21,473 nt of DNA from JBLIKP01 sp047635375. GTDB lineage: Bacteria > Bacteroidota > Bacteroidia > Sphingobacteriales > Sphingobacteriaceae. The translations under genes were made by a program, and so were the position numbers. Below the pieces are notes generated by a model that was given only the letters and a program-made list of their open reading frames with translations, had not been told where the DNA came from and made no database searches. Location: assembly GCA_047635375.1 (NCBI GenBank), contig JBLIKP010000035.1, positions 1-21,473 of the forward strand, written 5' to 3'. This document shows positions 6,379 to 13,930 of the stretch, one piece after another. The number at the start of each line of letters is the position of its first letter. The stretch's first letter is position 1.

Positions 6379-7806
6379 ATGAAACTACTACTAACAGGCG
6401 CTACCGGATACATTGGTAAACGACTACTACCTGTTTTGGTAGAAAATGGTCACGAAGTAGTTTGCTGTGTTCGCGATATCAAACGGTTTTCACCACCCGA
6501 TTCTTTAAAATCCAGGATAAAAGTAATTCAAGTAGACCTACTTGATAAACCCTCCTTAGAAAATATTCCCAAAGATATTGACGGCGGATTTTATCTAGTG
6601 CATTCGATGTCGGCATCAGAAGATTATCAAGAATTAGAGAAGAAATCAGCGATTAATTTTAGAGAGGCTATTCAAAAAACAGCGGCTAAACATATTGTTT
6701 ACCTAAGCGGAATAATAAATGAATCCTCCCTTTCAAAACATCTTGAGTCTCGGAAAAATGTGGAAATTGAATTGGGCAAGGGTGACTTTAATGTAACTAC
6801 GCTAAGAGCAGGAATAATAATCGGATCAGGAAGCTCTTCATTTGAAATTATGAGGGACTTAGTTGAAAAAATCCCTGTAATGATAACTCCAAAATGGCTT
6901 AATACCAAATGTCAGCCCATTGGAATATCTGACGTCATCGCCTTCCTTTCCAAAACCATCCTAAACCCAAAAACCTTCAATAGAGATTTCGACATTGGCG
7001 GACCAGACGTGTTAACCTACAAAGAAATGCTTCTTACGCTGGGGCGGATGCGTAACCTTAAGCGATGGATTTACATCGTCCCCGTAATGACGCCCAAACT
7101 TTCTTCCTACTGGCTATATTACGTCACTTCCACATCCTACAAACTGGCAGTTTCCCTAGTCCATAGCATGAAGATTGAGGTGATTTGTCGGAACGATGAA
7201 ATAAATAAAATCCTTGATGTAACGCCAATCGGCTATCAGGAGTCTATCAAAAAAGCATTCAGTAAAATTGAAAGAAACGAAGTTGTTTCAAGTTGGAAGG
7301 ACGCTTTTGTAAGCAGCGATTCAAATTTTAATCTGTCGGAGTTCATCCAAGTCCCCACCCATGGATGCTTTTTAGATCAAAGAGAAAATTTTTTTACCCA
7401 TCGAGAAGATTGTATTGAAAAAATTTGGACTATTGGTGGTGAAAATGGCTGGTACTACGGCAATTGGTTATGGCGATTAAGGGGGATATTAGACAAATTC
7501 TCTGGTGGTGTGGGCTTGCGCCGAGGTAGAACATCAGAAAATTCACTCCATGTGGGTGACGCCCTAGACTTTTGGAGAGTGCTGTACGCCAACAAATCCG
7601 AAGGAAGACTTTTATTATTTGCTGAGATGAAATTACCCGGTGAGGCCTGGCTGGAGTTTAAATTAGTAGATAACAAAATGATTCAAACTGCCACCTTCAG
7701 ACCATTAGGTTTGATGGGCAGACTGTATTGGTATGCTGTACTTCCATTTCATGGATTAATCTTTAATGGAATGCTACGTGAATTAACCTCGCCTAAGACG
7801 ATTTAA
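6379..7806 (+). CDS. SDR family oxidoreductase with C-terminal DUF2867 (NAD(P)-binding epimerase-like)
   Basis: From ATG 6379 the protein has 475 residues. It opens with a Rossmann motif LLLTGATGYIGKRLLPVL (GxTGxxG, residues 7-13), then VVCCVRDI, VDLLD and VYLSGIIN, as in NmrA/YbjT-type atypical short-chain dehydrogenases that often lack a classical YxxxK pair. The region to about residue 300 is this domain. The C-terminal third (FFTHREDCIEKIWTIGGENGWYYGNWLW ... LLLFAEMKLPGEAWLEF ... FRPLGLMGRLYWYAVLPFH) is DUF2867. The combination and length match a well-conserved but uncharacterised bacterial family; NAD(P) binding is likely, the substrate is unknown. ATG 6307 would add 24 residues ahead of the glycine motif and overlap the VOC pseudogene, so the later ATG is preferred. 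Confidence 0.88.
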   Translation: MKLLLTGATGYIGKRLLPVLVENGHEVVCCVRDIKRFSPPDSLKSRIKVIQVDLLDKPSLENIPKDIDGGFYLVHSMSASEDYQELEKKSAINFREAIQKTAAKHIVYLSGIINESSLSKHLESRKNVEIELGKGDFNVTTLRAGIIIGSGSSSFEIMRDLVEKIPVMITPKWLNTKCQPIGISDVIAFLSKTILNPKTFNRDFDIGGPDVLTYKEMLLTLGRMRNLKRWIYIVPVMTPKLSSYWLYYVTSTSYKLAVSLVHSMKIEVICRNDEINKILDVTPIGYQESIKKAFSKIERNEVVSSWKDAFVSSDSNFNLSEFIQVPTHGCFLDQRENFFTHREDCIEKIWTIGGENGWYYGNWLWRLRGILDKFSGGVGLRRGRTSENSLHVGDALDFWRVLYANKSEGRLLLFAEMKLPGEAWLEFKLVDNKMIQTATFRPLGLMGRLYWYAVLPFHGLIFNGMLRELTSPKTI

Positions 7807-7879
7807 GCAGGACCAAAGTAAATATGCTGTCACCTCATTTATTTTAAAAAAAAAGACCAATCAACCTTCCCTAAAAAAA

Positions 7880-8953
7880 TTAGATTTTCTTTTGGACGAG
7901 CACCCAAATTTCAACTTTCTCCTCAGCTCTCCAGCTTTGCACCCTTTTGGTAGCTGTTGATGCAGGTAACACTGATTTCTTTAAATGCTTCTCAAGGACA
8001 AATCTTCCCCCTTCGGCAAGTTCCTTTTCTATTGGATGATCCTCGGTAAGTTTTGTTAGTTGAGCTAGATTTGAGAATAACACTACTATTTTCCCATCTG
8101 GCAATAGTCTTTCTGCAGCACCTTCAAAAAATTCCGGAAAAAGTTTGTCGTTATAAAAAATCGCTTCATCCATCCCGTCGTTTACCACTGATTCTGGCAG
8201 CCATGGTGGATTAAAAACAATTAATTCTGCGGGGTTATCCCATTTTCCGAAAAGGTCGCCGAAATCCAGCTCTACCTTTCTTGATAGCTTAGTATCGGCC
8301 ATAAATTCAGAAAGACCTACTATAGCGTTAGGATTACTATCAGTCCCATACACCGTTTGGAATCCATGTTTTAACAATTGAAAGGAAAGCACTCCACATC
8401 CAACACCAACATCAATAGCTGTTTTTTTCTCTCCTTTATAACGTTTCAACCAATTATCAAAAAGCGTCAAATGCTCAAAACGAGTGGGGAAATATACCCC
8501 ATAATAAGGATGCAATTTATTCCGTAAAACCGGAATAGAAATCCCGTTTTTATACCATTGCCAAGAACTATTCAAGCCTTGAACTTGAGGCAATGCCAAG
8601 TGGAAATCGGTTTCTTCGGGAAATAATTTTTCAATCCAACCAATATTTGGAGCTTTTCCAACCACAAATTTATGATCTACAAATTCCAATAAAATTAGGT
8701 TAGAAAGCTTTTGAAACTCCCCACGGTACTCCCGTTTCTCTTGAAACGATTTACCCGGAAACTTCTTTTTTAGGTGCACGTGCAAGGCTTTCAACAAGGT
8801 TAAACCATGGCTATAAAATTCAGTGATTAAAACCTGATTTCCAGATTCTAACAATTTTATTGACACACCAACTTCATCACTTGGGTTAAATTCTTTTATT
8901 GATTTACTTGCCGAAATAATACTTGGCCTATTTACTTTTAAATCTTTTTCCAT
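7880..8953 (-). CDS. Class I SAM-dependent methyltransferase (HemK/PrmA-like)
   Basis: A 357-residue protein whose C-terminal half is a class I methyltransferase. It has motif I AIDVGVGCGVLSFQLLKHG (about 180-197), an acidic strand GTDSNPNAIVG, DFGDLFGKW, and the catalytic-type NPPWLPES motif in LIVFNPPWLPE, as in N5-glutamine or amino-group methylases. The N-terminal ~130 residues (VSIKLLESGNQVLITEFYSHGLTLLKALHVHL) are not assigned and may recognise the substrate. The sequence ahead of motif I (LHPYYGVYFPTRFEHLTLFDNWL) has the pattern seen before the SAM domain in release-factor and ribosomal-protein methylases. The substrate is unknown; protein or rRNA are both possible. It is convergent with the SDR gene upstream and has its own promoter region on the minus strand. 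Confidence 0.85.
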   Translation of the reverse strand: MEKDLKVNRPSIISASKSIKEFNPSDEVGVSIKLLESGNQVLITEFYSHGLTLLKALHVHLKKKFPGKSFQEKREYRGEFQKLSNLILLEFVDHKFVVGKAPNIGWIEKLFPEETDFHLALPQVQGLNSSWQWYKNGISIPVLRNKLHPYYGVYFPTRFEHLTLFDNWLKRYKGEKKTAIDVGVGCGVLSFQLLKHGFQTVYGTDSNPNAIVGLSEFMADTKLSRKVELDFGDLFGKWDNPAELIVFNPPWLPESVVNDGMDEAIFYNDKLFPEFFEGAAERLLPDGKIVVLFSNLAQLTKLTEDHPIEKELAEGGRFVLEKHLKKSVLPASTATKRVQSWRAEEKVEIWVLVQKKI

Positions 8954-9435
8954 TGTTGGTTTTGCCTTGCTTTATAGGAAAAGAACCGTTTCCAAGGATT
9001 CCTAAACTTATGTAATTGAGAAATTATTCAAACTTGTAAACCTTTTATTCAACGTTGAGGATGAAATTTTAGGCTATTATTACAATTAGATAAGTGCTTA
9101 CTAACAATCAGGCATCAAGCTGTTTGTTAGAGTATCATTGATCATTATTAGGGCATTAAGGATAGCCCTAAAAGCTCACCTAGTGGCGATAAGGGAAAAA
9201 CAATTCTTCCGCAAAGGTACTCCTTTATAGGCCATTTATGGCAGCTTGCCAAAATCATACCTTGCAATAAATCATCTAACTATTATTTTTGCAAAAATTT
9301 CAGGAAATAAAAAGGGGGGAAATGTTTAACAATCAGCGCTCAAAACGTAAAATAAAATTAATATTTGTAGTTTAAACTAGTAAAAATTTAATTGAATTAA
9401 AACCTAAAACTCAATAGTCAAAAAAAGTAATCGCC
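8954..9435. other. Intergenic region between divergent genes, with a promoter and a short hairpin
   Basis: About 480 bp with no supported ORF. It holds a 7-bp perfect inverted repeat TTAGGGC/GCCCTAA (9148-9154 and 9165-9171, 10-nt loop) without a T-run, and one good Bacteroidota-type promoter (9262-9291) facing the downstream operon. No tRNA-like fold or riboswitch consensus was recognised. The promoter implies a leader of about 135 nt before ATG 9436. Confidence 0.5.
9262..9291 (+). promoter_or_regulatory. Bacteroidota-type promoter (TTG -33, TATTTTTG -7)
   Basis: TTG at 9262-9264 and TATTTTTG at 9284-9291 are separated by 19 bp, matching the TTG/TAnnTTTG pattern of Bacteroidota housekeeping promoters. 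It faces the 9436-11891 operon. A weaker TAATATTTG at 9359-9367 could be a second, closer start. Confidence 0.55.
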
Positions 9436-9663
9436 ATGAATCTCTCCTCTACATCAAAAGAAATGATGGGTGAACATCCTGATGTGCAATGGGCGATCAA
9501 TTACACCGCTGGACAAATTGGAAAATGGATGGAAAAACACCGCGATAGATGCATTGCTATTGGAGAAAACACTCGGCTATTTAAGGATGAAATTGTTCAT
9601 AAAGGATGTGTGCCAGGCTATCTACCAAAGTTCATCCCGATTGAAGTGGCGAAATTGAAATAA
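9436..9663 (+). CDS. Unrecognised small protein, 75 residues, first gene of operon
   Basis: Not recognised. The protein is 75 residues, soluble, without signal or membrane segments. It has Met-rich openings (MNLSSTSKEMMGEHPDVQW), a basic helix (IGKWMEKHRDRCIAIG) and a tail GCVPGYLPKFIPIEVAKLK with two cysteines in all (one in HRDRC, one in KGC). ATG 9436 is the first ATG of the frame and its stop is 10 bp before the next gene, so it is co-transcribed with the DinB-like protein. An overlapping frame (9470-9658) is open only as a shadow. Another ATG (MMGEHPDV) lies about 10 codons downstream and could be the true start. Coding status is supported by position and spacing more than by homology. 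Confidence 0.55.
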   Translation: MNLSSTSKEMMGEHPDVQWAINYTAGQIGKWMEKHRDRCIAIGENTRLFKDEIVHKGCVPGYLPKFIPIEVAKLK

Positions 9664-9673
9664 AAATAATCTA

Positions 9674-10189
9674 ATGAATAATCTTCCTTTTAGCTCCATC
9701 GAGCAGACTCCCAATCAGTTTTCCAGCACGAATGTAATTTCACGTTTCGTTCAGGGGCTTGGCTTCCGTTTTAGATGGGCCACGGAAGGGCTGACGCTCA
9801 AGGAACACGAGTATAGGCCCACAGAAAGTAGCATGAATATTCGAGAGCTTTTGGAGCACCTATTTTCAATGGCCATCTTTGTAAACTCCAACCTAGGTGG
9901 GAATAAAAAAATGGCAGACCCCAAATGGAGCTTTGAGGAATTAAGGGGCGAAATTTTAAAGGTCTATGCTGACATTGATGATCGGCTGAAAAGCTTAACC
10001 GACAACGAATTTGAAAAACTTGAAAAATCAAGAATGGAAAATGGTGCCAAAGCAAGTTTTTGGCTTATGCTTAACGGACCCATCTCCGACTCCCTGACTC
10101 ATGTCGGCCAAATTACATCTTGGCGCAGAATTTCTGGCAATCCGCAGCCAAGGGGAGTTAACGTTTTTAAAGGGACCACAAATCTCTAA
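9674..10189 (+). CDS. DinB family protein (putative metal-dependent, thiol-binding fold)
   Basis: A 171-residue four-helix-bundle-type protein. The first helix region (NVISRFVQGLGFRFRWATEGLT) precedes NIRELLEHLFSMAIF, which carries the first candidate metal-ligand histidine. A second, GPISDSLTHVGQITSWRRISG, carries the other histidine in the D-x-x-x-H-x-G-Q-I-x-x-x-R pattern common in DinB-like (YfiT/DinB) proteins. These cytoplasmic proteins bind a divalent metal and some act with low-molecular-weight thiols; this member's substrate is unknown. It lies 10 bp after the small upstream gene and 63 bp before the aminotransferase, so it is within the same operon. Length is normal for the superfamily (150-180). 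Confidence 0.8.
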   Translation: MNNLPFSSIEQTPNQFSSTNVISRFVQGLGFRFRWATEGLTLKEHEYRPTESSMNIRELLEHLFSMAIFVNSNLGGNKKMADPKWSFEELRGEILKVYADIDDRLKSLTDNEFEKLEKSRMENGAKASFWLMLNGPISDSLTHVGQITSWRRISGNPQPRGVNVFKGTTNL

Positions 10190-10252
10190 AAAACAAGAAA
10201 TGGAAATTGGCAATATTTAATTTAATCTTTGATACCGACTTAAAAACTTCAC

Positions 10253-11413
10253 ATGAAAGCACGAAAATTATTAATGATTCCGGGACCCATTGAATTTGAA
10301 AGTGACGTGATGCAGCTCATGGCTGTCCCCACTCCCAGTCATGTCGCCCCGAATTTTATTGATGTTTTCGGAAATAGTTTAAAGCTTTTGAAAACGCTTT
10401 GTCAATCCCCAAATGGTCAGCCATTTATTGTTGCTGGGTCAGGGACGCTTGCGATGGACATGGCCGCGGCAAACTTAATTGAAAATGGAGACAAAGTTTT
10501 GGTTATTTCCACCGGCTATTTTGGCCCACGATTCGCCGAAATCCTAAAACGCTATGGCGCTCAAGTCGATGTGCTCGAGGCAGAAGTTGGTGAGATTGTG
10601 CCTTTGGAATTAATAGAGCAGCGACTAAAATCTAACGCGTATAAACTTTTAACTTTTACTCACGTCGATACTTCAACAGCTGTGCTTAACGATGCTCAGG
10701 GTATTGGTGCTCTAGGTAGAAAATACGACGTACTTACGGTGCTTGATGGAGTATGTTCAGTTGGAGGTGAAGAAATCAAACAAGAGGAATGGGGGCTTGA
10801 TGTGGTACTTACAGCCTCCCAAAAAGCGGTGGGCGTTCCTCCAGGACTTGCACTATTGGTTGCCTCACCAAAAGCAATGCAAGTTTTTCATGAACGAAAA
10901 ACCCCAGTGGCTAATTATTATGGAGATTGGACAAATTGGTTACCCATTATGCAGGCTTACGAAAATAGGAAACCCTCTTATTTCGGTACACCTCCAGTAA
11001 ATCTAATATTGGCCTTGGAGAAAAGTCTGCAACTTATCTTAAATGAAGGTTTGGGAAACCGATTCGCTCGCCACCTCAGGGCAGGGAAAGCCATGCGTGC
11101 AGCCCTTACAGCCTTAGGATTAGCGTTGCTTTCTAAAAATGAGGAAATATCTGCAAACACATTATCAGCACCGCTATACCCCGAAAATTTAGATCCATCC
11201 TCTTTCTTGAAAGCAATCAACCAAGAAGGTGTTATCTTAGCAGGCGGACTCCTACCCGATTTTAAGACGAAATACTTTCGAATCGGTCATATGGGGTCTG
11301 TTAACAAGGCCGATTTATTAGCCACCGTTGGAGCGATTGAGACAGCCTTAAAAAGCAACGGCTCAACCCACGAATTAGGCGCAGGGACAACAGAAATATT
11401 GAAGAATTTCTAA
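10253..11413 (+). CDS. Alanine-glyoxylate aminotransferase family protein (class V PLP enzyme)
   Basis: A 386-residue fold-type I, class V aminotransferase related to alanine-glyoxylate/serine-pyruvate transaminases. It starts LLMIPGPIEFESDVMQLMAVPTPSH, the typical PGP entry, and has FIVAGSGTLAMDMAAANLI (cofactor phosphate and substrate loop), THVDTSTAVLND, VLDGVCSVGG with the Asp that contacts the pyridine nitrogen (about D165), and the Schiff-base lysine in TASQKAVGVPPGLA (about K191). The end FRIGHMGSVNKADLL is also standard. Likely reaction: glyoxylate plus alanine (or serine) to glycine plus pyruvate (or hydroxypyruvate). A related PLP transaminase with another amino donor cannot be excluded. 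The overall sequence resembles eukaryote-type AGXT closely. It sits 16 bp before the DUF1456 gene. Confidence 0.9.
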   Translation: MKARKLLMIPGPIEFESDVMQLMAVPTPSHVAPNFIDVFGNSLKLLKTLCQSPNGQPFIVAGSGTLAMDMAAANLIENGDKVLVISTGYFGPRFAEILKRYGAQVDVLEAEVGEIVPLELIEQRLKSNAYKLLTFTHVDTSTAVLNDAQGIGALGRKYDVLTVLDGVCSVGGEEIKQEEWGLDVVLTASQKAVGVPPGLALLVASPKAMQVFHERKTPVANYYGDWTNWLPIMQAYENRKPSYFGTPPVNLILALEKSLQLILNEGLGNRFARHLRAGKAMRAALTALGLALLSKNEEISANTLSAPLYPENLDPSSFLKAINQEGVILAGGLLPDFKTKYFRIGHMGSVNKADLLATVGAIETALKSNGSTHELGAGTTEILKNF

Positions 11414-11429
11414 AAAATTAAGACAGAGC

Positions 11430-11891
11430 ATGACCAATAATGAAATAATAAGAAGAGTCCGATATATGTTTGACTTCAATGACGCTAAGATGATTTCGGT
11501 TTTTAAATTAGCCGACCTCGACGTCAAAGAAACCGAACTAAAAAACTGGATGCGAAAAGAAGACGATCCATTATTGATCGAAATTCCCGATAAAATTTTA
11601 GCGACTTTCCTAAACGGATTAATCATTGAAAAGCGTGGGAAACGAGAAGGCCCTCAACCAGAGCCAGAAGATTGGCTGACCAACAATTTAATTCTGATGA
11701 AGCTTAGAATTGCATTGAATTTAACTTCAGACGATATCCTAGATCTGTTTTCCACCACAGAGCACAAAATCAGCAAGCATGAGCTTAGCTCGTTTTTACG
11801 AAAACGAGACCACAGATCGTACCGCACTTTCTTGGATCAGTATTTAAGGAATTTTTTAACTGCTCTGCAGACGAAAATGAGAGCAAAATAG
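11430..11891 (+). CDS. yehS: DUF1456 family protein (YehS-like)
   Basis: A 153-residue cytoplasmic protein made of two similar DUF1456 repeats. The first is MTNNEIIRRVRYMFDFNDAKMISVFKLADL...WMRKEDDP and the second is LTNNLILMKLRIALNLTSDDILDLF...SFLRKRDHRSYR. Each repeat combines a helical RxRxAL/YMF segment with an acidic loop and a basic xxFLRKxDHxxYR-type end, as in E. coli YehS. The biochemical role of the family is unknown. It starts 16 bp after the aminotransferase stop and is probably the last gene of the operon that starts at 9436. Length matches the family (about 150). Confidence 0.92.
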   Translation: MTNNEIIRRVRYMFDFNDAKMISVFKLADLDVKETELKNWMRKEDDPLLIEIPDKILATFLNGLIIEKRGKREGPQPEPEDWLTNNLILMKLRIALNLTSDDILDLFSTTEHKISKHELSSFLRKRDHRSYRTFLDQYLRNFLTALQTKMRAK

Positions 11892-11899
11892 TTCACTAA

Positions 11900-12136
11900 A
11901 ATGGCGGCAGATATTATGGGAACAATAGTGGTGGAATGTTGCGAAAAAAATTACCCAACTCAGGAATTGTGGTTTCCATCCCTCCTATTCATTATATTTT
12001 AGATGTAATTGATTTAGGGAATTTATCGAAAGGGGTTTTACCCGATATTCCCGTTATAGAAACTCAAGAGAATATTATTTTAAAACGAGATTTGATAAAA
12101 ATGGCAGCCATTGAAACGGTTCAAAGAAAACAGTAA
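11900..12136 (+). pseudogene. C-terminal remnant of an S41 (Tsp/CtpA-like) peptidase
   Basis: The frame opens after a TAA at 11897 and reads NGGRYYGNNSGGMLRKKLPNSG then VSIPPIHYILDV, GVLPDIPVI and ENIILKRDLIKMAAIE to TAA 12134-12136. This is the tail of S41-family peptidases after the catalytic Lys/Ser core: TGG..YGN.SG, LPNSG....IP..HY, G..PD..V, then a short helix. The upstream catalytic and PDZ parts are absent; the sequence before it belongs to the yehS gene. An internal ATG at 11936 gives a 66-residue frame but nothing suggests a functional product. It is probably the remains of a gene lost by deletion. The assignment rests on the motif order, not on a full-length match. Confidence 0.6.
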
Positions 12137-12147
12137 TTCACATCATT

Positions 12148-12441
12148 ATGCAAACCATTTCTTCCCGAAACGACATTAGCCTATTGGTAAACACCTTTTA
12201 TTCCAAGATAAGGGAGGATGAAATGCTTGGGCCAATTTTCAATAAGCATATTCCTGAGGATAAATGACCAGAACACCTTAGTAAACTATCCGATTTCTGG
12301 GAGAGCAATCTGTTTGATGTAAGAAAGTTTAAAGGAAATCCTTCCGCAAAGCACATCAACGTCGACAAGAATTCAGGACATACTATTGAACAGGTAGAAT
12401 TTGAATATGAAATCCAAACGTTAAAATTCATTAAAATGTAA
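12148..12441 (+). pseudogene. Group III truncated hemoglobin, broken by a TGA in place of a Trp codon
   Basis: ATG 12148 encodes RNDISLLVNTFYSKIREDEMLGPIFN, the A-B helix start of a group III truncated hemoglobin. The frame then reads ...IPEDK, TGA (12265-12267), PEHLSKLSDFWESNLFDVRKFKGNP, ...KHINVD, and stops at 12439-12441. In intact members the W-x-x-H-L-x-x-L-x-x-F-W block follows directly, so the stop (TGA) sits where TGG for Trp is expected. The heme-region histidine position (KHINVD) is present. The C-terminal end (EFEYEIQTLKFIKM) departs from the normal HF..WL.LF.xT pattern and is short by about 30 residues, so a second lesion is likely. The heme-binding function is lost unless the changes are sequencing errors. 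Confidence 0.68.
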
Positions 12442-12511
12442 AGTGGAGTTTCTTTTAAAAATTATTTCTGTTGGAAACTGCTTAAATTACATTCCAATTT
12501 AATCTAAGCAC

Positions 12512-13048
12512 ATGAACTTTCTATTAACCGACCAGGAAACTAATAGGCTTAAATTCAGGATTTTGACCATGCAGGATTTCGAAACGTGGCTACCTTTATT
12601 TAAGGAAAAAGATGTCGCCAAGTTTTTAGCCATGGATCCAGGGCTTTCGGAGCATGAGTTATGTGAAAAGTGGTTTGAGAAATCAATGCACAGGTATGAA
12701 AATGAACTAGGTGGAATGAATGTCATGATTGACAAAAACACCAACGAATTCATTGGACAATGCGGATTACTAATTCAAAAAATCGAAAATATTGATAGGC
12801 TAGAAATTGGGTATTCAATCCTTCCTAAGTTTTGGGGAAAGGGATACGCCTCAGAGGCTGCCATTAAATGTAAAAACTTCGCGTTTGAAAGCCGCTTTTC
12901 TGAATCCTTAATCTCTATGGTACATATCGAAAATATAGGGTCTGAAATTGTAGCTAAAAGAAATGGAATGACAGTTGAAAGGAGAATTGACGATTCCAAC
13001 ATTTTCAGCATCGATCAAAAGCAGTGGGAGTTTCAAAAAGAAATTTAA
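12512..13048 (+). CDS. GNAT family N-acetyltransferase (RimJ/RimL-like)
   Basis: A 178-residue acetyltransferase of the GNAT superfamily. The opening LTDQETNRLKFRILTMQDFETWLPLF is the RimJ/RimL-type N-terminal strand-helix. DKNTNEFIGQCGLLIQKI is the central strand with the G-x-C-G-L motif. LEIGYSILPKFWGKGYASEAA (about 97-117) is motif A, with the acetyl-CoA pyrophosphate loop PKFWGKGYA. ENIGSEIVAKRNGM is motif B (the SxxVxxKxGM-type end). Such proteins acetylate ribosomal protein N-termini, small amines or drugs; the substrate is unknown. It converges on the TetR gene, 34 bp apart. ATG 12512 fits the domain start. Confidence 0.9.
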   Translation: MNFLLTDQETNRLKFRILTMQDFETWLPLFKEKDVAKFLAMDPGLSEHELCEKWFEKSMHRYENELGGMNVMIDKNTNEFIGQCGLLIQKIENIDRLEIGYSILPKFWGKGYASEAAIKCKNFAFESRFSESLISMVHIENIGSEIVAKRNGMTVERRIDDSNIFSIDQKQWEFQKEI

Positions 13049-13082
13049 TCGTTTAAAATTTTTCGGCGAAAGCCTAACCAAT

Positions 13083-13760
13083 TTACTCAGCCAACAATTT
13101 ATCGGCAAAGTAATTGAGCATTCCCTCTACCTCATCCACATTGCTCCCTTTCACGGAGATATCAGTAAGTCTTGGGAGATGCTTGGCGTAATAAATATGA
13201 TTGTTTGACATTTCAAAAAGGTCGGTCGCTAAAGCGAAAGGATATTTAAAATCGGGATTGATTTCAGAAATCACCTTAGAAAGTTCGTTTGCAAGGTTCT
13301 TATAACTCTTGAAAAATCCTTTAGAATTATCTTCATCTACCCCCTTAGTATGATAAGCTTTAACTCCTTCTGAAATTACAATATTATGTAGTTTACTTTC
13401 ATTTACATACTCAACACCAGGATTTTCCTTTGGCGCCGAAACAAATGAATTAATGATTATATGAAGCTTTTCGCGTGGATCATTAACATTTCTTGTATTA
13501 ATTGTAATTAAGTAATTCACCCACTCCCAATACCAGTTCACCAGAAAAATCAACAACAGATGTTTGTTCTCAAAGTATCTATAAATAGAAGCCTCGGTGG
13601 AAGCAATTTCCGCTGCAAGCTTCTTAAAATTAAACGATTCAAAACCGAATTCCTCAATTAATAGAATACTGTGCTGAATGATTTTACGGCCAAGTTTTGA
13701 TTCTTGTGGCTCTTTTAAATACAAACCCTCGTTCAACGAAATTCTAATACCTATACTCAT
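13083..13760 (-). CDS. TetR/AcrR family transcriptional regulator
   Basis: A 225-residue regulator from ATG 13758-13760. The N-terminal DNA-binding domain shows GRKIIQHSILLIEEFGFESFNFKKLAAEIASTEASIYRYFENKHLLL; the helix-turn-helix is the FKKLAAEIASTEASIYRYFENK part. The ligand-binding C-terminal half (WVNYLITINT to KLLAE) is unassigned. The longer start (22 more residues) is not convincing because it would reach across the promoter. A minus-strand -7 element TACGTTTG is about 40 bp upstream. The gene is divergent from the SulP operon, with a 21-bp palindrome between them. Autoregulation and control of the transporter operon are therefore inferred. The inducer is unknown; a metabolite linked to CO2, bicarbonate or fatty acids is possible. 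Confidence 0.88.
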   Translation of the reverse strand: MSIGIRISLNEGLYLKEPQESKLGRKIIQHSILLIEEFGFESFNFKKLAAEIASTEASIYRYFENKHLLLIFLVNWYWEWVNYLITINTRNVNDPREKLHIIINSFVSAPKENPGVEYVNESKLHNIVISEGVKAYHTKGVDEDNSKGFFKSYKNLANELSKVISEINPDFKYPFALATDLFEMSNNHIYYAKHLPRLTDISVKGSNVDEVEGMLNYFADKLLAE

Positions 13761-13799
13761 GATTTTTTGTTCAAAAAATAAAATCCAATGCTGTGATTT

Positions 13800-13827
13800 C
13801 AAACGTAAATTAGAAATATAAATCAAA
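13800..13827 (-). promoter_or_regulatory. Promoter of the tetR-type gene (minus strand)
   Basis: On the plus strand CAAACGTA at 13800-13807 is the reverse of TACGTTTG, a match to TAnnTTTG. CAAA at 13824-13827 is the reverse of a TTTG -33 box, 16 bp further upstream. It lies 40 bp before the ATG. Confidence 0.5.
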
Positions 13828-13850
13828 GATAAAGAAGTTGAACGGTTTTT

Positions 13851-13871
13851 AATGATAGTATTACTATTATT
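13851..13871. promoter_or_regulatory. 21-bp palindrome, probable TetR operator
   Basis: The sequence AATGATAGTA, a central T at 13861, then TACTATTATT forms an inverted repeat with 9 of 10 pairs matching; only the G/T pair is off. The inner 13 bases are a perfect inverted repeat. It lies between the two divergent -7 elements, where the sulP -33 region would be, which is a typical operator position for a local TetR-family repressor. Confidence 0.6.
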
Positions 13872-13886
13872 TTAAGAAGTAATTTA

Positions 13887-13894
13887 TATATTTG
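13887..13894 (+). promoter_or_regulatory. Candidate -7 element of the sulP operon
   Basis: TATATTTG matches TAnnTTTG exactly, 36 bp before ATG 13931. The expected -33 position falls inside the palindrome at 13851-13871, so a protein bound there would block it. No TTG box is seen, which could reflect dependence on an activator or an overlap with the operator. Confidence 0.5.
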
Positions 13895-13930
13895 TGATTG
13901 AAAATTGATAATAAAAAATAATATCAGACA

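Noticed and set aside
9148..9171. TTAGGGC/GCCCTAA hairpin in the intergenic region as a terminator
   Set aside because: Seven-bp stem with a 10-nt loop and no T-run on either strand; kept only as an unassigned palindrome.
9470..9658. Open frame overlapping the small first gene of the 9436 operon
   Set aside because: Same-strand shadow in another frame, no ribosome site, lower plausibility than 9436-9663.
5934..12441. Alternative genetic code (stop codons read as sense)
   Set aside because: The internal stops differ (TAA in VOC, TGA in globin), while dozens of genes here end normally with TAA, TGA or TAG.
13083..13826. Longer start for the TetR-type regulator
   Set aside because: It would place 22 residues of coding sequence over the minus-strand -7 element at 13800-13807 and has no family support.
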